Shown here in pieces: positions 31,214 through 41,485 of a DNA stretch of 64,000 bases; the stretch's first letter is position 1, and each line of letters starts with the position of its first letter. Made by a program: the position numbers and the translations under genes. The notes under the pieces are model-generated. The model made no database searches. It was not told the origin of the DNA and saw only the letters and a list, made by a program, of their open reading frames with translations. The stretch is from an uncultured Methylophilaceae bacterium (GTDB taxonomy: Bacteria > Pseudomonadota > Gammaproteobacteria > Burkholderiales > Methylophilaceae): the NCBI GenBank assembly GCA_905618945.1, contig CAJQTF010000010.1, positions 1 through 64,000 on the forward strand, in the 5' to 3' direction.

Positions 31214-32386
31214 ATGTCACCATTAGAAATTAAATCTAGTGTGCTTTTAGCATCAATTTACTCGCTACGAATGCTTGGAATTTTTTTAATTCTCCCTATA
31301 TTTGCTATTTATGCTTCGGAATTATCTGGCAGGCCTACTGAATTTCAAATTGGTTTAGCTTTTGGTATTTATGGTTTAACTCAGGCTATTTTTCAAATTC
31401 CATTTGGCATGACTTCGGATCGATTCGGAAGAAAGCCAGTAATCTATTTTGGTTTATTACTATTTATAATTGGGTCATTTATAGCAGGGATATCTGAGCA
31501 AATAGAAGGGGTAATTATTGGACGAGCAATTCAAGGCTCTGGAGCAATTTCCGCAGTTCTGACTGCTTTTTTATCTGACCTAACTAGCGATAAAAGTAGA
31601 ACTAAAGGAATGGCAATTATTGGTGCATCAATTGGCTTAACATTTGCATTATCATTAGTGATTTCACCAATACTGAATAAGCTTATTGGAGTCCCAGGTA
31701 TATTTTTATTAATGGGGGTTTTGGCCTTTATTGCTTTAGGAGTTGTAAGGTTTTTTATTGATGAGCCTTTAGATAAGAAAAAAATTAAATCTCAAAATAC
31801 TAACGATATCAAAAGTATATTAAAGAATTTTGATTTAAATCGACTTAATTTTGGAATTTTTACACTTCACGCTTCTCAAATATCCATGTTCATGGCAATC
31901 CCACTTTATTTGATCAATCAAGGACAGATCCCATTACATCAACATTGGTCAATTTATTTACCAGTTTTATTTATTTCTTTTATTTTTATAGTGCCTATGA
32001 TTATTATTTCTGAGAGAAGGCATATAGCAAAAGAATCTTTTATATTTTCAATTGCTATATTATTTGTGACACAGTTTTTGTTTATATATTTTTCTAATGG
32101 CATTGTTGGCATCATAATCGCCTTAATATTTTATTTTATTGGGTTTAACTATCTTGAGGCGTCTTTACCTAGTTTGGTTAGTAAGTGGGCACCAATTCAA
32201 AGGAGAGGTTTGGCATTAGGGGTGTATAATACTTCTCAATCGTTAGGTATTTTTGTTGGTGGATCGTTTGGTGGATTGATTGCAAATTTTTATGGATATC
32301 AAGGCACTTTTTTATTTTGCAGCCTACTAATAATGATTTGGTTGATTTTATCAATATCAATGAAAATGCCAATTAATAAAAAATGA
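31214..32386 (+). CDS. MFS transporter (uvrA-ssb linked)
   Basis: A 390-residue 12-TM major facilitator protein. Loop 2-3 shows the MFS signature GMTSDRFGRKPVI, and the N-terminal half has RAIQGSGAISAVLTAFLSDLT, typical of drug-efflux-like DHA transporters such as YajR. An MFS gene between uvrA and ssb is a conserved arrangement in betaproteobacteria. The substrate is unknown; unlike YajR, it lacks a C-terminal YAM domain. Confidence 0.83.
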   Translation: MSPLEIKSSVLLASIYSLRMLGIFLILPIFAIYASELSGRPTEFQIGLAFGIYGLTQAIFQIPFGMTSDRFGRKPVIYFGLLLFIIGSFIAGISEQIEGVIIGRAIQGSGAISAVLTAFLSDLTSDKSRTKGMAIIGASIGLTFALSLVISPILNKLIGVPGIFLLMGVLAFIALGVVRFFIDEPLDKKKIKSQNTNDIKSILKNFDLNRLNFGIFTLHASQISMFMAIPLYLINQGQIPLHQHWSIYLPVLFISFIFIVPMIIISERRHIAKESFIFSIAILFVTQFLFIYFSNGIVGIIIALIFYFIGFNYLEASLPSLVSKWAPIQRRGLALGVYNTSQSLGIFVGGSFGGLIANFYGYQGTFLFCSLLIMIWLILSISMKMPINKK

Positions 32387-32416
32387 ATAAAATTATAATT
32401 ACACATCGGAGGAAAT

Positions 32417-32887
32417 ATGCCATCAGTTAATAAAGTAATGTTACTTGGTAACTTAGGGAGAGATCCTGAAGTTAGAACTTTTCCTAATGGAGATTCTGTA
32501 TGTAATTTTAGTATCGCTACTAGTACCTCATGGAAAGATAAAGCCTCGGGTGAGAAAAAAGAAAAAACAGAGTGGCATAATATTGTAATGTATAGAAAAT
32601 TAGCTGAAATTGCAGGGGAGTACCTAAAGAAAGGCAGCTCTGTTTTTGTTGAAGGAAGTCTTCAAACAAGGAAGTGGCAAACCAAAGAGGGGCAAGATAG
32701 GTATACGACTGAAGTTGCAGCAGACACGATGCAAATGTTAGGGGGTAGGGAAAATCGCAATAGTGAGCCAAGCAATACTGATGATAACTTTAATCAAGAG
32801 CCAGAAAGGGTAAATAAAGCTGATGCAAAAGTAAGTCAATCAGCTGAGCCCACTCTTGAACTTCCGGAAGATGATATTCCCTTTTAA
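32417..32887 (+). CDS. ssb: Single-stranded DNA-binding protein
   Basis: A 156-residue SSB. It has an N-terminal OB fold ([50 protein letters not shown]), an acidic disordered linker, and the conserved C-terminal tip DDIPF that binds repair partners. A strong ribosome binding site (GGAGGAAAT) precedes it. It lies between the MFS gene and a short zinc-ribbon gene. Confidence 0.96.
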   Translation: MPSVNKVMLLGNLGRDPEVRTFPNGDSVCNFSIATSTSWKDKASGEKKEKTEWHNIVMYRKLAEIAGEYLKKGSSVFVEGSLQTRKWQTKEGQDRYTTEVAADTMQMLGGRENRNSEPSNTDDNFNQEPERVNKADAKVSQSAEPTLELPEDDIPF

Positions 32888-32903
32888 TTAGGGGTTTAAG
32901 AAG

Positions 32904-33173
32904 ATGCCTTTATACGATTATCTATGTTCTCATTGTGAGCATCAAGATGATGTGCTTGTAAAGTTATCAGATGACCCATTATTAAATTGCCCAGTTTGTA
33001 AGAACACAACATTTGAGAAGCAAGTGTCCGCACCTCATTTTAAATTAAAAGGTTCAGGCTGGTACGAGACAGATTTTAAAAATAAACCAAAGCCTGAAGA
33101 CTCAAAGAAAGAGAATGAAAAAACTAGTAATATAACTAAAACTAAAACTGAAACTTCAAAAAATAATGATTAA
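32904..33173 (+). CDS. FmdB-family zinc-ribbon protein
   Basis: An 89-residue protein. The N-terminal half is a zinc ribbon of the FmdB/CxxC-CxxC type (PLYDYLCSHCEHQ..., CPVCK), ending in FKLKGSGWYETDF, the family hallmark. The C-terminal third is a low-complexity Lys/Thr/Glu tail. FmdB was named for a formamidase regulator, but the general role is unknown. It overlaps the next gene by 8 bp, and the order with DUF502 and aspS is conserved in betaproteobacteria. Confidence 0.88.
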   Translation: MPLYDYLCSHCEHQDDVLVKLSDDPLLNCPVCKNTTFEKQVSAPHFKLKGSGWYETDFKNKPKPEDSKKENEKTSNITKTKTETSKNND

Positions 33174-33774
33174 AAAAAACTTTTTAACTGGATTGTTAGT
33201 TCTAATCCCACTAATTTTAACTTTTTGGGTGCTGTTCTCTTTAATTAAGTTCTTAGATCAAGTATTATTTTTGCTCCCAGAGACCTTAAGGCCTGATTAT
33301 GTTCTAGGGACGGAGGTATTTGGATTTGGTGTTATTTTGACGTTCATTATTATATTGGTTACTGGCATCATCGCTAATAATTTTTTTGGGAAAAAAATTA
33401 TTAGCTTGTATGAGGTTCTGCTTAATCGACTTCCTTTTGTTAAGTCAATTTATAAAGGTATTAAACAGGTTTCAGATACTTTGCTTTCAAGTTCAGGTGA
33501 TGCATTTAGTAAGGCAGTTTTAATTGAATTTCCAATTGCAGGCACTTATACTTTTGCATTTATTACTGGAGAGCCTGATGAGATAATAACAAAGGACATA
33601 AAAGGTGAGTACGTAAATGTATACGTACCCACAACACCTAATCCAACATCAGGATATACATTAATGGTGCCAAAAAATAAAGTTGTCGAGTTAGATATTA
33701 GTGTGGACCAAGTTCTTAAATACGTTATTTCGATGGGTGTGGTTCCTACCGGTAAAAAACTTAAACAAAAATAA
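33166..33774 (+). CDS. DUF502 family membrane protein
   Basis: A 202-residue protein with two N-terminal transmembrane helices (about 5-27 and 50-73) and a soluble C-terminal domain. The family patterns LNRLPFVKSIYKGIKQ and VPTTPNPTSGYTLMVP are clear. The family lies next to aspS in many proteobacteria; its function is not established. It overlaps the zinc-ribbon gene by 8 bp and precedes aspS by 24 bp, suggesting one transcript. Confidence 0.88.
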   Translation: MIKKNFLTGLLVLIPLILTFWVLFSLIKFLDQVLFLLPETLRPDYVLGTEVFGFGVILTFIIILVTGIIANNFFGKKIISLYEVLLNRLPFVKSIYKGIKQVSDTLLSSSGDAFSKAVLIEFPIAGTYTFAFITGEPDEIITKDIKGEYVNVYVPTTPNPTSGYTLMVPKNKVVELDISVDQVLKYVISMGVVPTGKKLKQK

Positions 33775-33798
33775 TAACTACTTGAGAAGAGAATTTAG

Positions 33799-35592
33799 AT
33801 GAGAACGCATTATTGTGGTGAATTAAATAAAAGTCATGAGAATAAAGAAGTTGTCCTTTGTGGCTGGGCTCACAGAAGAAGGGACCATGGAGGCGTTATC
33901 TTTATTGATTTAAGAGATAAAGAAGGATTAGCTCAGATAGTAATTGACCCAGATACCCCTGACGCTTTTAGTATTGCTGAAAAAATTAGAAGTGAATTTG
34001 TATTAAAAGTTACGTGTAAGGTTCGACTTAGGCCCGAGGGAACAATTAACTCAAACCTGCCTTCAGGCGAAATAGAAATGCTAGCATCTGAGGTCGAGAT
34101 TTTAAATGAATCTCTCACCCCTCCATTTATGATTGATGACGATACAATTTCAGAAGCCGTTCGGCTTGAATATCGTTTTATTGATTTAAGGCGCGATGCG
34201 ATGCAAAGAAATCTTAAGTTAAGAAACGAAACTTCAAAAAGCGTCAGGAATTTTCTAGATACAGAAGGATTCATTGAATTAGAAACTCCAATATTAAATC
34301 GAAGCACTCCTGAAGGCGCTCGAGATTATTTGGTGCCATCAAGAGTACACCATGGAGAATTTTTTGCGTTACCGCAATCCCCACAATTATTTAAACAAAT
34401 TTTAATGGTGTCTGGTTTTGACAGATATTATCAGATTGCTAAATGTTTTAGGGATGAAGACTTGCGTGCCGATCGTCAACCTGAATTTACTCAAATTGAT
34501 ATTGAAGCATCATTTATTGATGAAGAAAAAATTATCGAGATTTCTGAAAAAATGATTAGGAAAACATATTTAGACGTCTTAAATATAAATTTGTCTGAAT
34601 CATTCCCTAAAATATCATACAAGGAAGCGATGAGCAGATATGGCTCTGATAAGCCTGATTTAAGAGTAACTCTTGAATTAACTGAAATGACTGAAGAAAT
34701 GAAAGATGTTGATTTTAAAGTATTTTCTTCTGCTGCAAATATGGAAAATGGAAGAGTGGCTGCACTAAGAATTCCAGGTGGAGCAGACTTATCTCGTTCA
34801 GAAATAGACGCTTATACTGAATTTGTAAAAATTTATGGAGCTAAAGGCTTAGCTTATATTAAAGTTAAAGATAAAACTTTCCTTAATGAAGAAGGACTTC
34901 AAAGCCCGATTGTAAAGAATATTCACGCTAAAGCGCTAGCAGCAATAATTGAAAAAACTAAATCAGAAAATGGAGATTTAATTTTCTTTGGGGCAGATAA
35001 GGCAAAAGTAGTAAATGAGGCTATTGGAGCGCTTAGAGTTAAAATTGGCCATGAGAAAAAACATCTTAACGATACGGAGTGGGCAGCATTATGGGTAGTT
35101 GATTTTCCAATGTTTGATTATGACGAAACTTCAAAGACTTGGAATGCCCTCCACCATCCATTTACTGCACCTCAGGATGGACACGAAGAATACCTAGAAT
35201 CAGACCCTGGAAAATGTTTATCTAAAGCATATGACATGGTTATAAATGGTTGGGAGATGGGAGGCGGTTCAATCCGTATTCATAAATCAGACCTCCAATC
35301 TAAAGTATTTAAAGCGCTAGGAATTTCAGATGAAGATGCGAAAGATAAATTTGGATTTTTGTTAAATGCCCTTCAGTACGGAGCACCACCTCATGGTGGA
35401 GTTGCATTTGGATTAGACAGAATAGTTACTTTATTAGCAGGTTCAGATTCTATTAGAGATGTCATAGCTTTTCCAAAAACACAAAAGGCTCAGTGTTTGA
35501 TGACACAGTCACCAAACAAGGTTGATGACAATCAGTTAAAAGAATTACATATTAAGGTAAGAGCTTCAAATATTGAGCAAAAGAATGATTAG
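33799..35592 (+). CDS. aspS: Aspartyl-tRNA synthetase
   Basis: Class II synthetase of 597 residues that charges tRNA-Asp (and possibly tRNA-Asn if the enzyme is non-discriminating). The N-terminal OB anticodon-binding domain ([23 protein letters not shown]) is followed by motif 2 [20 protein letters not shown], a bacterial GAD insertion, and motif 3 [11 protein letters not shown]. Its 3' end overlaps the VOC gene by 8 bp when the ATG start of that gene is used. Confidence 0.96.
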   Translation: MRTHYCGELNKSHENKEVVLCGWAHRRRDHGGVIFIDLRDKEGLAQIVIDPDTPDAFSIAEKIRSEFVLKVTCKVRLRPEGTINSNLPSGEIEMLASEVEILNESLTPPFMIDDDTISEAVRLEYRFIDLRRDAMQRNLKLRNETSKSVRNFLDTEGFIELETPILNRSTPEGARDYLVPSRVHHGEFFALPQSPQLFKQILMVSGFDRYYQIAKCFRDEDLRADRQPEFTQIDIEASFIDEEKIIEISEKMIRKTYLDVLNINLSESFPKISYKEAMSRYGSDKPDLRVTLELTEMTEEMKDVDFKVFSSAANMENGRVAALRIPGGADLSRSEIDAYTEFVKIYGAKGLAYIKVKDKTFLNEEGLQSPIVKNIHAKALAAIIEKTKSENGDLIFFGADKAKVVNEAIGALRVKIGHEKKHLNDTEWAALWVVDFPMFDYDETSKTWNALHHPFTAPQDGHEEYLESDPGKCLSKAYDMVINGWEMGGGSIRIHKSDLQSKVFKALGISDEDAKDKFGFLLNALQYGAPPHGGVAFGLDRIVTLLAGSDSIRDVIAFPKTQKAQCLMTQSPNKVDDNQLKELHIKVRASNIEQKND

Positions 35593-35965
35593 TGGACTTA
35601 ATCACTATAACCTTAGGTCAGAAGCTAAAATGATGGAGATTTTGAAAATTTTTTATATAGAAATTGTGGGACTCGAATTAGGCGTTAGACCACCATTTCA
35701 AAGTAATGGTTATTGGCTAAAGATTAGTGGTAAAGATATTTTACATTTAAGCGAAACAAAAAAAAATGACAGTAACCCTGTTAATATAAAAAATACTTTT
35801 GACCATATGGCTTTTACTGCAGAGGATAAAGAAAAATATATTAAAATTTTAGAAAAAAAAGAGATAAAATTTCATTTACGTATCGTACCTGAAATAGGAA
35901 CCGAACAGATTTTTTTCAAAGACCCAGCTGGAAACGGCATTGAGTTAATTTTTTGTAAAACATAG
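35585..35965 (+). CDS. VOC-superfamily (glyoxalase-like) protein
   Basis: A 126-residue single-fold protein of the vicinal oxygen chelate class. It shows the paired beta-alpha-beta-beta-beta modules, with possible metal ligands in LNHYNL, ILHLSE, FDHMAF and GNGIELIF. The position of the last Glu ([10 protein letters not shown]) is typical for lactoylglutathione lyase and fosfomycin-type relatives. The substrate is unknown. I use the ATG at 35585, inside the end of aspS; a TTG at 35573 is also in frame. Confidence 0.75.
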   Translation: MISGLNHYNLRSEAKMMEILKIFYIEIVGLELGVRPPFQSNGYWLKISGKDILHLSETKKNDSNPVNIKNTFDHMAFTAEDKEKYIKILEKKEIKFHLRIVPEIGTEQIFFKDPAGNGIELIFCKT

Positions 35966-35977
35966 TAAGGATATCGA

Positions 35978-36664
35978 ATGCCTGAAAACAAAAATGTAAA
36001 AATATATATAGGTTTTGATCAGAGGGAGTCGGTTGTTTATCATACTTTTGTTCAAAGCCTTATTGATCACGCTTCAATTCCGTTAGATATAACTCCACTT
36101 GCAGTTAAAACATTAAAAGGGTACGAAGAAAAACACGAAGATAAAAGCAATGATTTTGTTTACTCACGATTTTTAACCCCATTTTTAAATGATTTTAAAG
36201 GTTGGGCTATTTTTGTTGATGGAGATATGATTTGCCAGACAGATATTAAGGAATTACTCGACTTAAGGGACAATTCAAAGGCCTTGCAAGTAGTCAAGCA
36301 TGACTACAAAACCAAAGAAAATCAGAAATATTTAGGGAATATTAATCAAGATTACCCCAGAAAAAATTGGTCTAGTGTTATTTTATGGAATTGTGCACAC
36401 CCAAAACATAAACTTCTAACCCCAGATTTTATTGCAAATGAGTCAGGAAAATATTTACATCGTTTTTCATGGCTTGAGGATAGTGAAATTGGAGGACTAC
36501 CAAAAGAATGGAATTGGTTAGCAACTGAATACCCTAATAATGATCAAGCTAATATCATTCATTACACTTTAGGAACTCCCTGTTTTAAAGATTACAGAGA
36601 TACGGAAATGTCAGATATATGGCTGAAGAAGTATGACCGGATGAATGATGGAATGGAGGAATAA
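35978..36664 (+). CDS. GT-A fold glycosyltransferase-like protein
   Basis: A 228-residue soluble protein that starts IYIGFDQRESVVYH, as in GT8-like families. It has FVYSRFLTPFL and a metal-binding DGDM at 81-84 (WAIFVDGDMICQTDI), and SVILWNCAHP and IIHYTLGTPCF follow. Similar proteins are annotated as LPS-type glycosyltransferases of marine bacteria and phages. The acceptor is unknown. It sits alone in a housekeeping run between a VOC gene and yjbQ, not in a glycan cluster. Confidence 0.7.
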   Translation: MPENKNVKIYIGFDQRESVVYHTFVQSLIDHASIPLDITPLAVKTLKGYEEKHEDKSNDFVYSRFLTPFLNDFKGWAIFVDGDMICQTDIKELLDLRDNSKALQVVKHDYKTKENQKYLGNINQDYPRKNWSSVILWNCAHPKHKLLTPDFIANESGKYLHRFSWLEDSEIGGLPKEWNWLATEYPNNDQANIIHYTLGTPCFKDYRDTEMSDIWLKKYDRMNDGMEE

Positions 36665-36667
36665 GTT

Positions 36668-37087
36668 ATGAAAAGTTATCGGAAAGAATTATGGTTTAAC
36701 GCCCCAGATAGAATGCATTTTACTAACATTACTTCTGAGATTAGAAATTGTTTAGACGAAAGCAATATTGAAGAAGGCCTAATATTAATCAATGCAATGC
36801 ATATTACAGCTAGTGTATTTATTAATGACGATGAATCTGGGCTGCACCATGACTATAAAAAATGGTTAGAACATCTAGCACCCCATGAACCTGTTAGCGG
36901 TTATAGGCATAATGATACAGGTGAGGATAATGCTGATGCTCATATGAAACGTCAAGTGATGGGGCGCGAGGTTGTGGTTGCTGTAACTAATGGGCAGTTA
37001 GATTTTGGACCTTGGGAGCAAATTTTCTATGGGGAGTTTGATGGAAAAAGAAAAAAACGTGTTCTTGTCAAAATTATTGGCGATTAA
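36668..37087 (+). CDS. yjbQ: YjbQ family protein (secondary thiamine-phosphate synthase fold)
   Basis: A 139-residue protein of the UPF0047/YjbQ family. The conserved stretch is [19 protein letters not shown], followed by the [19 protein letters not shown] histidine/aspartate site and [17 protein letters not shown]. coli YjbQ has weak thiamine-phosphate synthase activity in vitro; the true role is unsettled. It has a strong ribosome binding site (GGAGGAATAAG) and follows the glycosyltransferase by 3 bp. Confidence 0.9.
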   Translation: MKSYRKELWFNAPDRMHFTNITSEIRNCLDESNIEEGLILINAMHITASVFINDDESGLHHDYKKWLEHLAPHEPVSGYRHNDTGEDNADAHMKRQVMGREVVVAVTNGQLDFGPWEQIFYGEFDGKRKKRVLVKIIGD

Positions 37088-37137
37088 CTATATTCAAAAT
37101 TAAATGGTAAGTGAACTATTTAGGAGTATCAAAGCGT

Positions 37138-37866
37138 ATGGCAGGTCATTCAAAATGGGCAAATATTCAACATCGAAAAGGCAGGCAGGATGCTAAGAGA
37201 GGAAAAATTTTCACGAAATTAGTTAAAGAAATTACAGTGGCTGCGAGACTGGGCGGAGGAGATGTAAATTTTAATCCAAGATTAAGAACTGCAGTTACCA
37301 CTGCTAAAGAAGGAAGCATGCCAGCTGAAAATATTACTAGAGCAATAAAGCGAGGAACCGGTGAGTTAGAAGGTGTCAATTATGAAGAAATTCGATATGA
37401 AGGTTATGGGGTTAATGGCGCCGCAATTATTATTGATTGCCTGACTGATAACAAGCAACGCGCAGTAGCAGATGTTAGGCTAGCTTTGAGTAAAAATGGG
37501 GGTAACTTAGGCACGGATGGCTGTGTTTCATATTTATTTAAACATTGTGGGAATATTTTTTTTGCCCCAGGGGCCAATGCAAATGAATTAGCAGAAATCG
37601 CAATTGATCTAGGTGCCGAAGATATTATTAATAACGATGACGGTAGCGTTGAAATAATTACACCTCCAAATGAATTTTTAAATATCAAAGAAGGATTCGA
37701 TAAAGCAAACCTTAAATATGAATTTGCTGAATTAACAATGAAAGCTGAAACTGAAAATGAATTAAAGGGACTTGATGGAGAGAAGATGAGGAAAATTCTA
37801 GATTTTCTTGAGGATCTAGATGATGTTCAAGAAGTTTATACAAACGTTGTAATAGAGGACGATTAA
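37138..37866 (+). CDS. yebC: YebC/PmpR family transcription or translation factor
   Basis: A 242-residue protein. The start [22 protein letters not shown] is the family N-terminus, so I take the ATG at 37138 rather than the GTG at 37111; an AGGAG lies 11 nt upstream, a slightly long spacing. Members act as DNA-binding regulators or, in recent work on some members, as factors that relieve ribosome stalling at prolines. It stands directly before ruvC, the usual yebC-ruvCAB order, and its stop codon TAA overlaps the proposed ruvC start (TAATT). Confidence 0.93.
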   Translation: MAGHSKWANIQHRKGRQDAKRGKIFTKLVKEITVAARLGGGDVNFNPRLRTAVTTAKEGSMPAENITRAIKRGTGELEGVNYEEIRYEGYGVNGAAIIIDCLTDNKQRAVADVRLALSKNGGNLGTDGCVSYLFKHCGNIFFAPGANANELAEIAIDLGAEDIINNDDGSVEIITPPNEFLNIKEGFDKANLKYEFAELTMKAETENELKGLDGEKMRKILDFLEDLDDVQEVYTNVVIEDD

Positions 37867-38399
37867 TTAAAATTACTAATAAAATTCTTGGGATTGATCC
37901 GGGATTGAGAGTCACAGGATACGGCGTAATATATAATTCATCTGGCAATATTCGCTACGAAGCAAGTGGCGTAATTAAGACAACCAATCAAGATACAAAT
38001 TTGGCTTCACGCATTAAAATAATTCTTTTAGGGCTCGAAGAAGTAATTGACCAATTCAAACCAGACTGTGTAGCAATTGAGAAAGTTTTTGTAAACACAA
38101 ATCCACAATCTACATTATTGTTGGGGCAAGCAAGGGGGGCGGCAATTAGCGCAGCAGTTATGCAGAACCTCGATGTTTTTGAATACACTGCATTGCAAGT
38201 TAAAAAATCAGTTGTAGGTAAGGGGCATGCAAGTAAATCCCAAGTCCAGATAATGGTTCAAAAATTACTTAAGCTTCCATCAATTCCAAGCCCAGACTCA
38301 GCAGATGCTTTAGCTTGTGGTATTTGTCATGCTAATATTAGTGGAAGTCTCGCTAAATTTGGAACCGGTAATCGAATGAAATCTGGAAGAATAATATGA
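37866..38399 (+). CDS. ruvC: Holliday junction resolvase RuvC, proposed ATT start
   Basis: Endonuclease that resolves Holliday junctions with RuvAB. Reading upstream of the first conventional start (TTG 37905), the frame continues with KILGIDPG, the conserved N-terminus that carries the first catalytic Asp. No ATG, GTG, TTG or CTG exists between the preceding in-frame stop (37821) and 37905. An ATT at 37866 overlaps the yebC stop and lies 6 nt after AGAGGA, a good Shine-Dalgarno site. From there the protein is 177 residues, close to the normal length, with catalytic Asp11, Glu72, Asp144 and Asp147. It overlaps ruvA by 4 bp. The gene identity is certain; the start codon is inferred. Confidence 0.9.
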   Translation: MKITNKILGIDPGLRVTGYGVIYNSSGNIRYEASGVIKTTNQDTNLASRIKIILLGLEEVIDQFKPDCVAIEKVFVNTNPQSTLLLGQARGAAISAAVMQNLDVFEYTALQVKKSVVGKGHASKSQVQIMVQKLLKLPSIPSPDSADALACGICHANISGSLAKFGTGNRMKSGRII

Positions 38400-38977
38400 T
38401 AGGTAGAATCCAAGGACTCTTGCTGGAAAAAAATCCCCCTCTGATTTTGTTGGATTGTCATGGTGTTGGTTATGAGGTCGAAGTATCAATGCCCACATTT
38501 TATGATTTGCCAGAAATAGGCTCAGAAGTTACATTGTTGACTCATTTTATTGTTCGAGAGGATGCTCAATTATTATTTGGTTTTGCTTCTATTCAGGAGC
38601 GTAAAATATTCAGATTATTAATTAAAGTGAATGGTGTTGGTGCAAAAGTTGCATTATCTATCCTTGGCGGCATGACAGTTAATGAGCTTATGACTGCAAT
38701 TACAAATCAAGAATCTGATTTATTAATTAAAATACCAGGCATAGGTAAAAAGACAGCAGAACGATTAGTTCTGGAATTAAAAGATAAGTTTAAAGAGGAG
38801 CAAATAAAAATAACATCAAATAAAGAGCCGACTATACTTGAGGATATACAAAATGCATTAATTGCATTAGGTTATAGCTCAAAAGATGTTGTTACTGTAA
38901 CTAAAGAATTAGCTACAGATATTTCATTAAATGATGGAATAAGGCAGGCATTAAAGTTATTATCTAAAAACTTATAG
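38396..38977 (+). CDS. ruvA: Holliday junction branch migration protein RuvA
   Basis: A 193-residue junction-binding subunit that forms the tetramer on which RuvB motors act. It has the N-terminal OB domain (MIGRIQGLLLEKNPPLILLDCHGVG is its opening), two helix-hairpin-helix motifs (VNGVGAKVALSILGG and IPGIGKKTAERLVLELKDK) and a C-terminal RuvB-binding domain (EDIQNALIALGYS). The ATG overlaps the ruvC stop by 4 bp; ruvB follows after 12 bp. Confidence 0.96.
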   Translation: MIGRIQGLLLEKNPPLILLDCHGVGYEVEVSMPTFYDLPEIGSEVTLLTHFIVREDAQLLFGFASIQERKIFRLLIKVNGVGAKVALSILGGMTVNELMTAITNQESDLLIKIPGIGKKTAERLVLELKDKFKEEQIKITSNKEPTILEDIQNALIALGYSSKDVVTVTKELATDISLNDGIRQALKLLSKNL

Positions 38978-38989
38978 TGAATTTATAAC

Positions 38990-40027
38990 ATGATTGAACC
39001 AGATAGATTTATTGATCCCTCAACCCCAGATGTCGTAGAAGAAAGTTTTGAGCGGGCATTACGGCCAAAGAAGCTTGATGAGTATGTTGGCCAGGAAAAA
39101 ATTAGAGAACAACTAGAGATTTTTATTGATGCAGCTAAGAAAAGAAATGAGGCTTTAGATCATGTTTTGTTATTCGGCCCCCCAGGTCTTGGAAAAACAA
39201 CTTTAGCAAATATTATTGCAAAAGAGATGGGTGTAAATTTACGGCAAACTTCTGGACCAGTCCTAGAGAAAACCGGAGATTTAGCAGCCTTGTTATCAAA
39301 CCTAGAAGAAAACGATGTTCTATTTATTGATGAAATTCATAGATTATCCCCAGTTATTGAGGAGATTCTTTATCCAGCAATGGAAGATTATCGGTTAGAT
39401 ATTATGATTGGTGAAGGGCCGTCAGCCCGTTCGGTAAAATTAGAATTGCCACCTTTCACTTTAATTGGGGCAACAACAAGAGCTGGCATGCTCACTAATC
39501 CACTTCGAGATAGATTTGGTATTGTGTCCCGATTAGAGTTTTATACAAGACAAGAGCTAACAAAAATTGTCATTCGATCCGCAGGCCTCCTAGAAGTTGA
39601 AATTGATAAAGAAGGTGCAAATGAAATTGCCAATCGATCAAGAGGTACACCAAGAATTGCCAACCGACTTTTGAGACGAGTTCGAGATTTTTCTGAAGTC
39701 AAGTCAGAAGGAAAAATTAATAAATTAATAGCTGATGCCGCATTAAAAATGCTTGATGTCGATTTGATTGGATTAGACTTAATGGACAGAAGTTTTTTAC
39801 TTGCAATTATTGAGAAATTCTCTGGGGGGCCTGTAGGCTTAGATAATATAGCAGCTGCAATAGGAGAGGAAAAGGAAACTATTGAGGATGTAATTGAGCC
39901 TTATTTAATCCAGCAAGGTTATTTAATGCGAACACCAAGAGGAAGACTGGCTACTCGAAAAATATATGAGCATTTTGGTTTAAAACATTCTAAAAATGAT
40001 GTAAATGATGACTTATGGAAGAAATAA
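38990..40027 (+). CDS. ruvB: Holliday junction branch migration ATPase RuvB
   Basis: A 345-residue AAA+ motor. Walker A is [12 protein letters not shown], Walker B is [10 protein letters not shown], sensor 1 is [19 protein letters not shown], and the C-terminal winged helix includes [16 protein letters not shown]. It ends overlapping ybgC by 13 bp, which links recombination and Tol-Pal genes in one transcript, as in many proteobacteria. Confidence 0.97.
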   Translation: MIEPDRFIDPSTPDVVEESFERALRPKKLDEYVGQEKIREQLEIFIDAAKKRNEALDHVLLFGPPGLGKTTLANIIAKEMGVNLRQTSGPVLEKTGDLAALLSNLEENDVLFIDEIHRLSPVIEEILYPAMEDYRLDIMIGEGPSARSVKLELPPFTLIGATTRAGMLTNPLRDRFGIVSRLEFYTRQELTKIVIRSAGLLEVEIDKEGANEIANRSRGTPRIANRLLRRVRDFSEVKSEGKINKLIADAALKMLDVDLIGLDLMDRSFLLAIIEKFSGGPVGLDNIAAAIGEEKETIEDVIEPYLIQQGYLMRTPRGRLATRKIYEHFGLKHSKNDVNDDLWKK

Positions 40028-40422
40028 TATTTGAATGGAATGTAAGAGTATATTTTGAGGATACAGATAGCGGTGGTGTGGTTTATCATGCTAATTATCT
40101 GAAATTTATGGAGAGGGCAAGAACCGAATGGTTAAGGAGTCTCGGGTTAAATCAAATAAAATTAAAACAAGAAGATAAGGTGATGTTTGTTGTCCGAAAA
40201 ATTGATATTCAATATAAAATACCAGCAAGGTTTAACGATGAATTACTGATACAAACTGATTGTGTTAAAACTACCGATTATTCAATTATACTAAAACAAA
40301 ATATTCTGAGGAGCAAGCAGATAATCACCGAAGGTAAAGTTGAAATTGTTTGTATTAATTCAGATCTTTTCAGACCCGTACGTATTCCAAAAATGGTTAA
40401 ACAACTTATGGAGATAATATGA
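40015..40422 (+). CDS. ybgC: Tol-Pal-associated acyl-CoA thioesterase
   Basis: A 135-residue hot-dog fold thioesterase. The motif [25 protein letters not shown] carries the catalytic Asp of the 4-hydroxybenzoyl-CoA thioesterase class. It belongs to the Tol-Pal operon and acts in the cytosol, perhaps on phospholipid acyl-CoAs. It overlaps ruvB by 13 bp and tolQ by 4 bp. Confidence 0.93.
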   Translation: MEEIIFEWNVRVYFEDTDSGGVVYHANYLKFMERARTEWLRSLGLNQIKLKQEDKVMFVVRKIDIQYKIPARFNDELLIQTDCVKTTDYSIILKQNILRSKQIITEGKVEIVCINSDLFRPVRIPKMVKQLMEII

Positions 40423-41090
40423 TAGTAGGAAGCGATTTATCATTCTTTTCACTAATCCTAGGCGCTAGTTTGCCTGTCCAGATAGTGATGTTAATCTTAA
40501 TATTTGCTTCAGGCATGTCCTGGAAATACATTTATTTGAAAATCAAGGTGCTAAAAAGTACAGAAGAAAATACCGATGAATTCGAAAAATTTTTCTGGTC
40601 TGGTGGTGATTTAGGTAAGCTATATAAATCTTTAAGCTCCATGCATGGAGATATGAATGGGTTAGCAACAATTTTTAAAGCGGGCTATAAAGAATATATG
40701 AGTCAAAAAGAGTCAAGATCTTTTGATAAGAAAAGCATAGAAAGCGTCAGAAGGGCAATGAGTGCTAGTTACAACAGGGAGGTAGATTCACTTGAAAGAC
40801 ATTTACCATTTCTTGCATCTGTCGGGTCTGTAAGTCCATATATAGGTTTATTTGGGACTGTATGGGGGATAATGAATGCATTTATTGGGCTTTCAAATGT
40901 TGCTCAAGCTTCTTTAGCTCAAGTAGCACCCGGAATAGCAGAAGCTCTTATTGCAACAGCTATTGGGCTATTTGCTGCAATCCCTGCAGTTATTGCATAC
41001 AATAGATTTGCTGCCAAAGTTGATCGGCTATCTGTTAGATACGAAAGCTTTATGGAGGAATTCATAAATACAATAGATCGTAAGGGATAA
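40419..41090 (+). CDS. tolQ: Tol-Pal system inner-membrane protein TolQ
   Basis: A 223-residue proton-channel subunit of the MotA/TolQ/ExbB family. It has three membrane helices (about 17-36, 130-155 and 165-190), with the family segments [16 protein letters not shown] and [21 protein letters not shown]. With TolR it powers TolA, for outer-membrane constriction at division. The flanking tolR and tolA distinguish it from ExbB. Confidence 0.95.
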   Translation: MIVGSDLSFFSLILGASLPVQIVMLILIFASGMSWKYIYLKIKVLKSTEENTDEFEKFFWSGGDLGKLYKSLSSMHGDMNGLATIFKAGYKEYMSQKESRSFDKKSIESVRRAMSASYNREVDSLERHLPFLASVGSVSPYIGLFGTVWGIMNAFIGLSNVAQASLAQVAPGIAEALIATAIGLFAAIPAVIAYNRFAAKVDRLSVRYESFMEEFINTIDRKG

Positions 41091-41095
41091 ATTCT

Positions 41096-41482
41096 ATGAA
41101 AAAAAGACGATTAATGAATCAGATTAATGTAGTTCCATACATTGATGTAATGTTGGTATTGCTTGTAATTTTTATGATAACTGCTCCAATGACCAATCCA
41201 GGAGTCGTTGATCTACCAAGAGTTGGACAATCTTTAAAGCAACAGGTCACCCCAATAATAATATCAATCAAAAAAGATACTTCAACTGAAATAAAGGGTA
41301 AGAAATATAAAAAAGATGATTTATTAGCTTATATTAAAGAATCTATTGATAAGAATCCAGAACAATCAGTAGTAATTGCTGCTGATAAAAAAGTTCAATA
41401 TCAAGAAGTAATCATTGTGATGGACTTACTCAAACAGAATGCAATTAACAAAGTTGGCTTATTGCTTAAACCAGAAAAGTAA
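41096..41482 (+). CDS. tolR: Tol-Pal system protein TolR
   Basis: A 128-residue ExbD/TolR-type protein. Its single N-terminal membrane helix carries the conserved proton-binding Asp in VVPYIDVMLVLLVIFMI, and a periplasmic domain follows. It lies 5 bp after tolQ and 3 bp before tolA. Confidence 0.95.
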   Translation: MKKRRLMNQINVVPYIDVMLVLLVIFMITAPMTNPGVVDLPRVGQSLKQQVTPIIISIKKDTSTEIKGKKYKKDDLLAYIKESIDKNPEQSVVIAADKKVQYQEVIIVMDLLKQNAINKVGLLLKPEK

Positions 41483-41485
41483 TTA

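Noticed and set aside
33933-34307. 124-residue minus-strand open frame inside aspS
   Set aside because: It is antisense to conserved aspS motifs, with no start signal or recognisable protein pattern.
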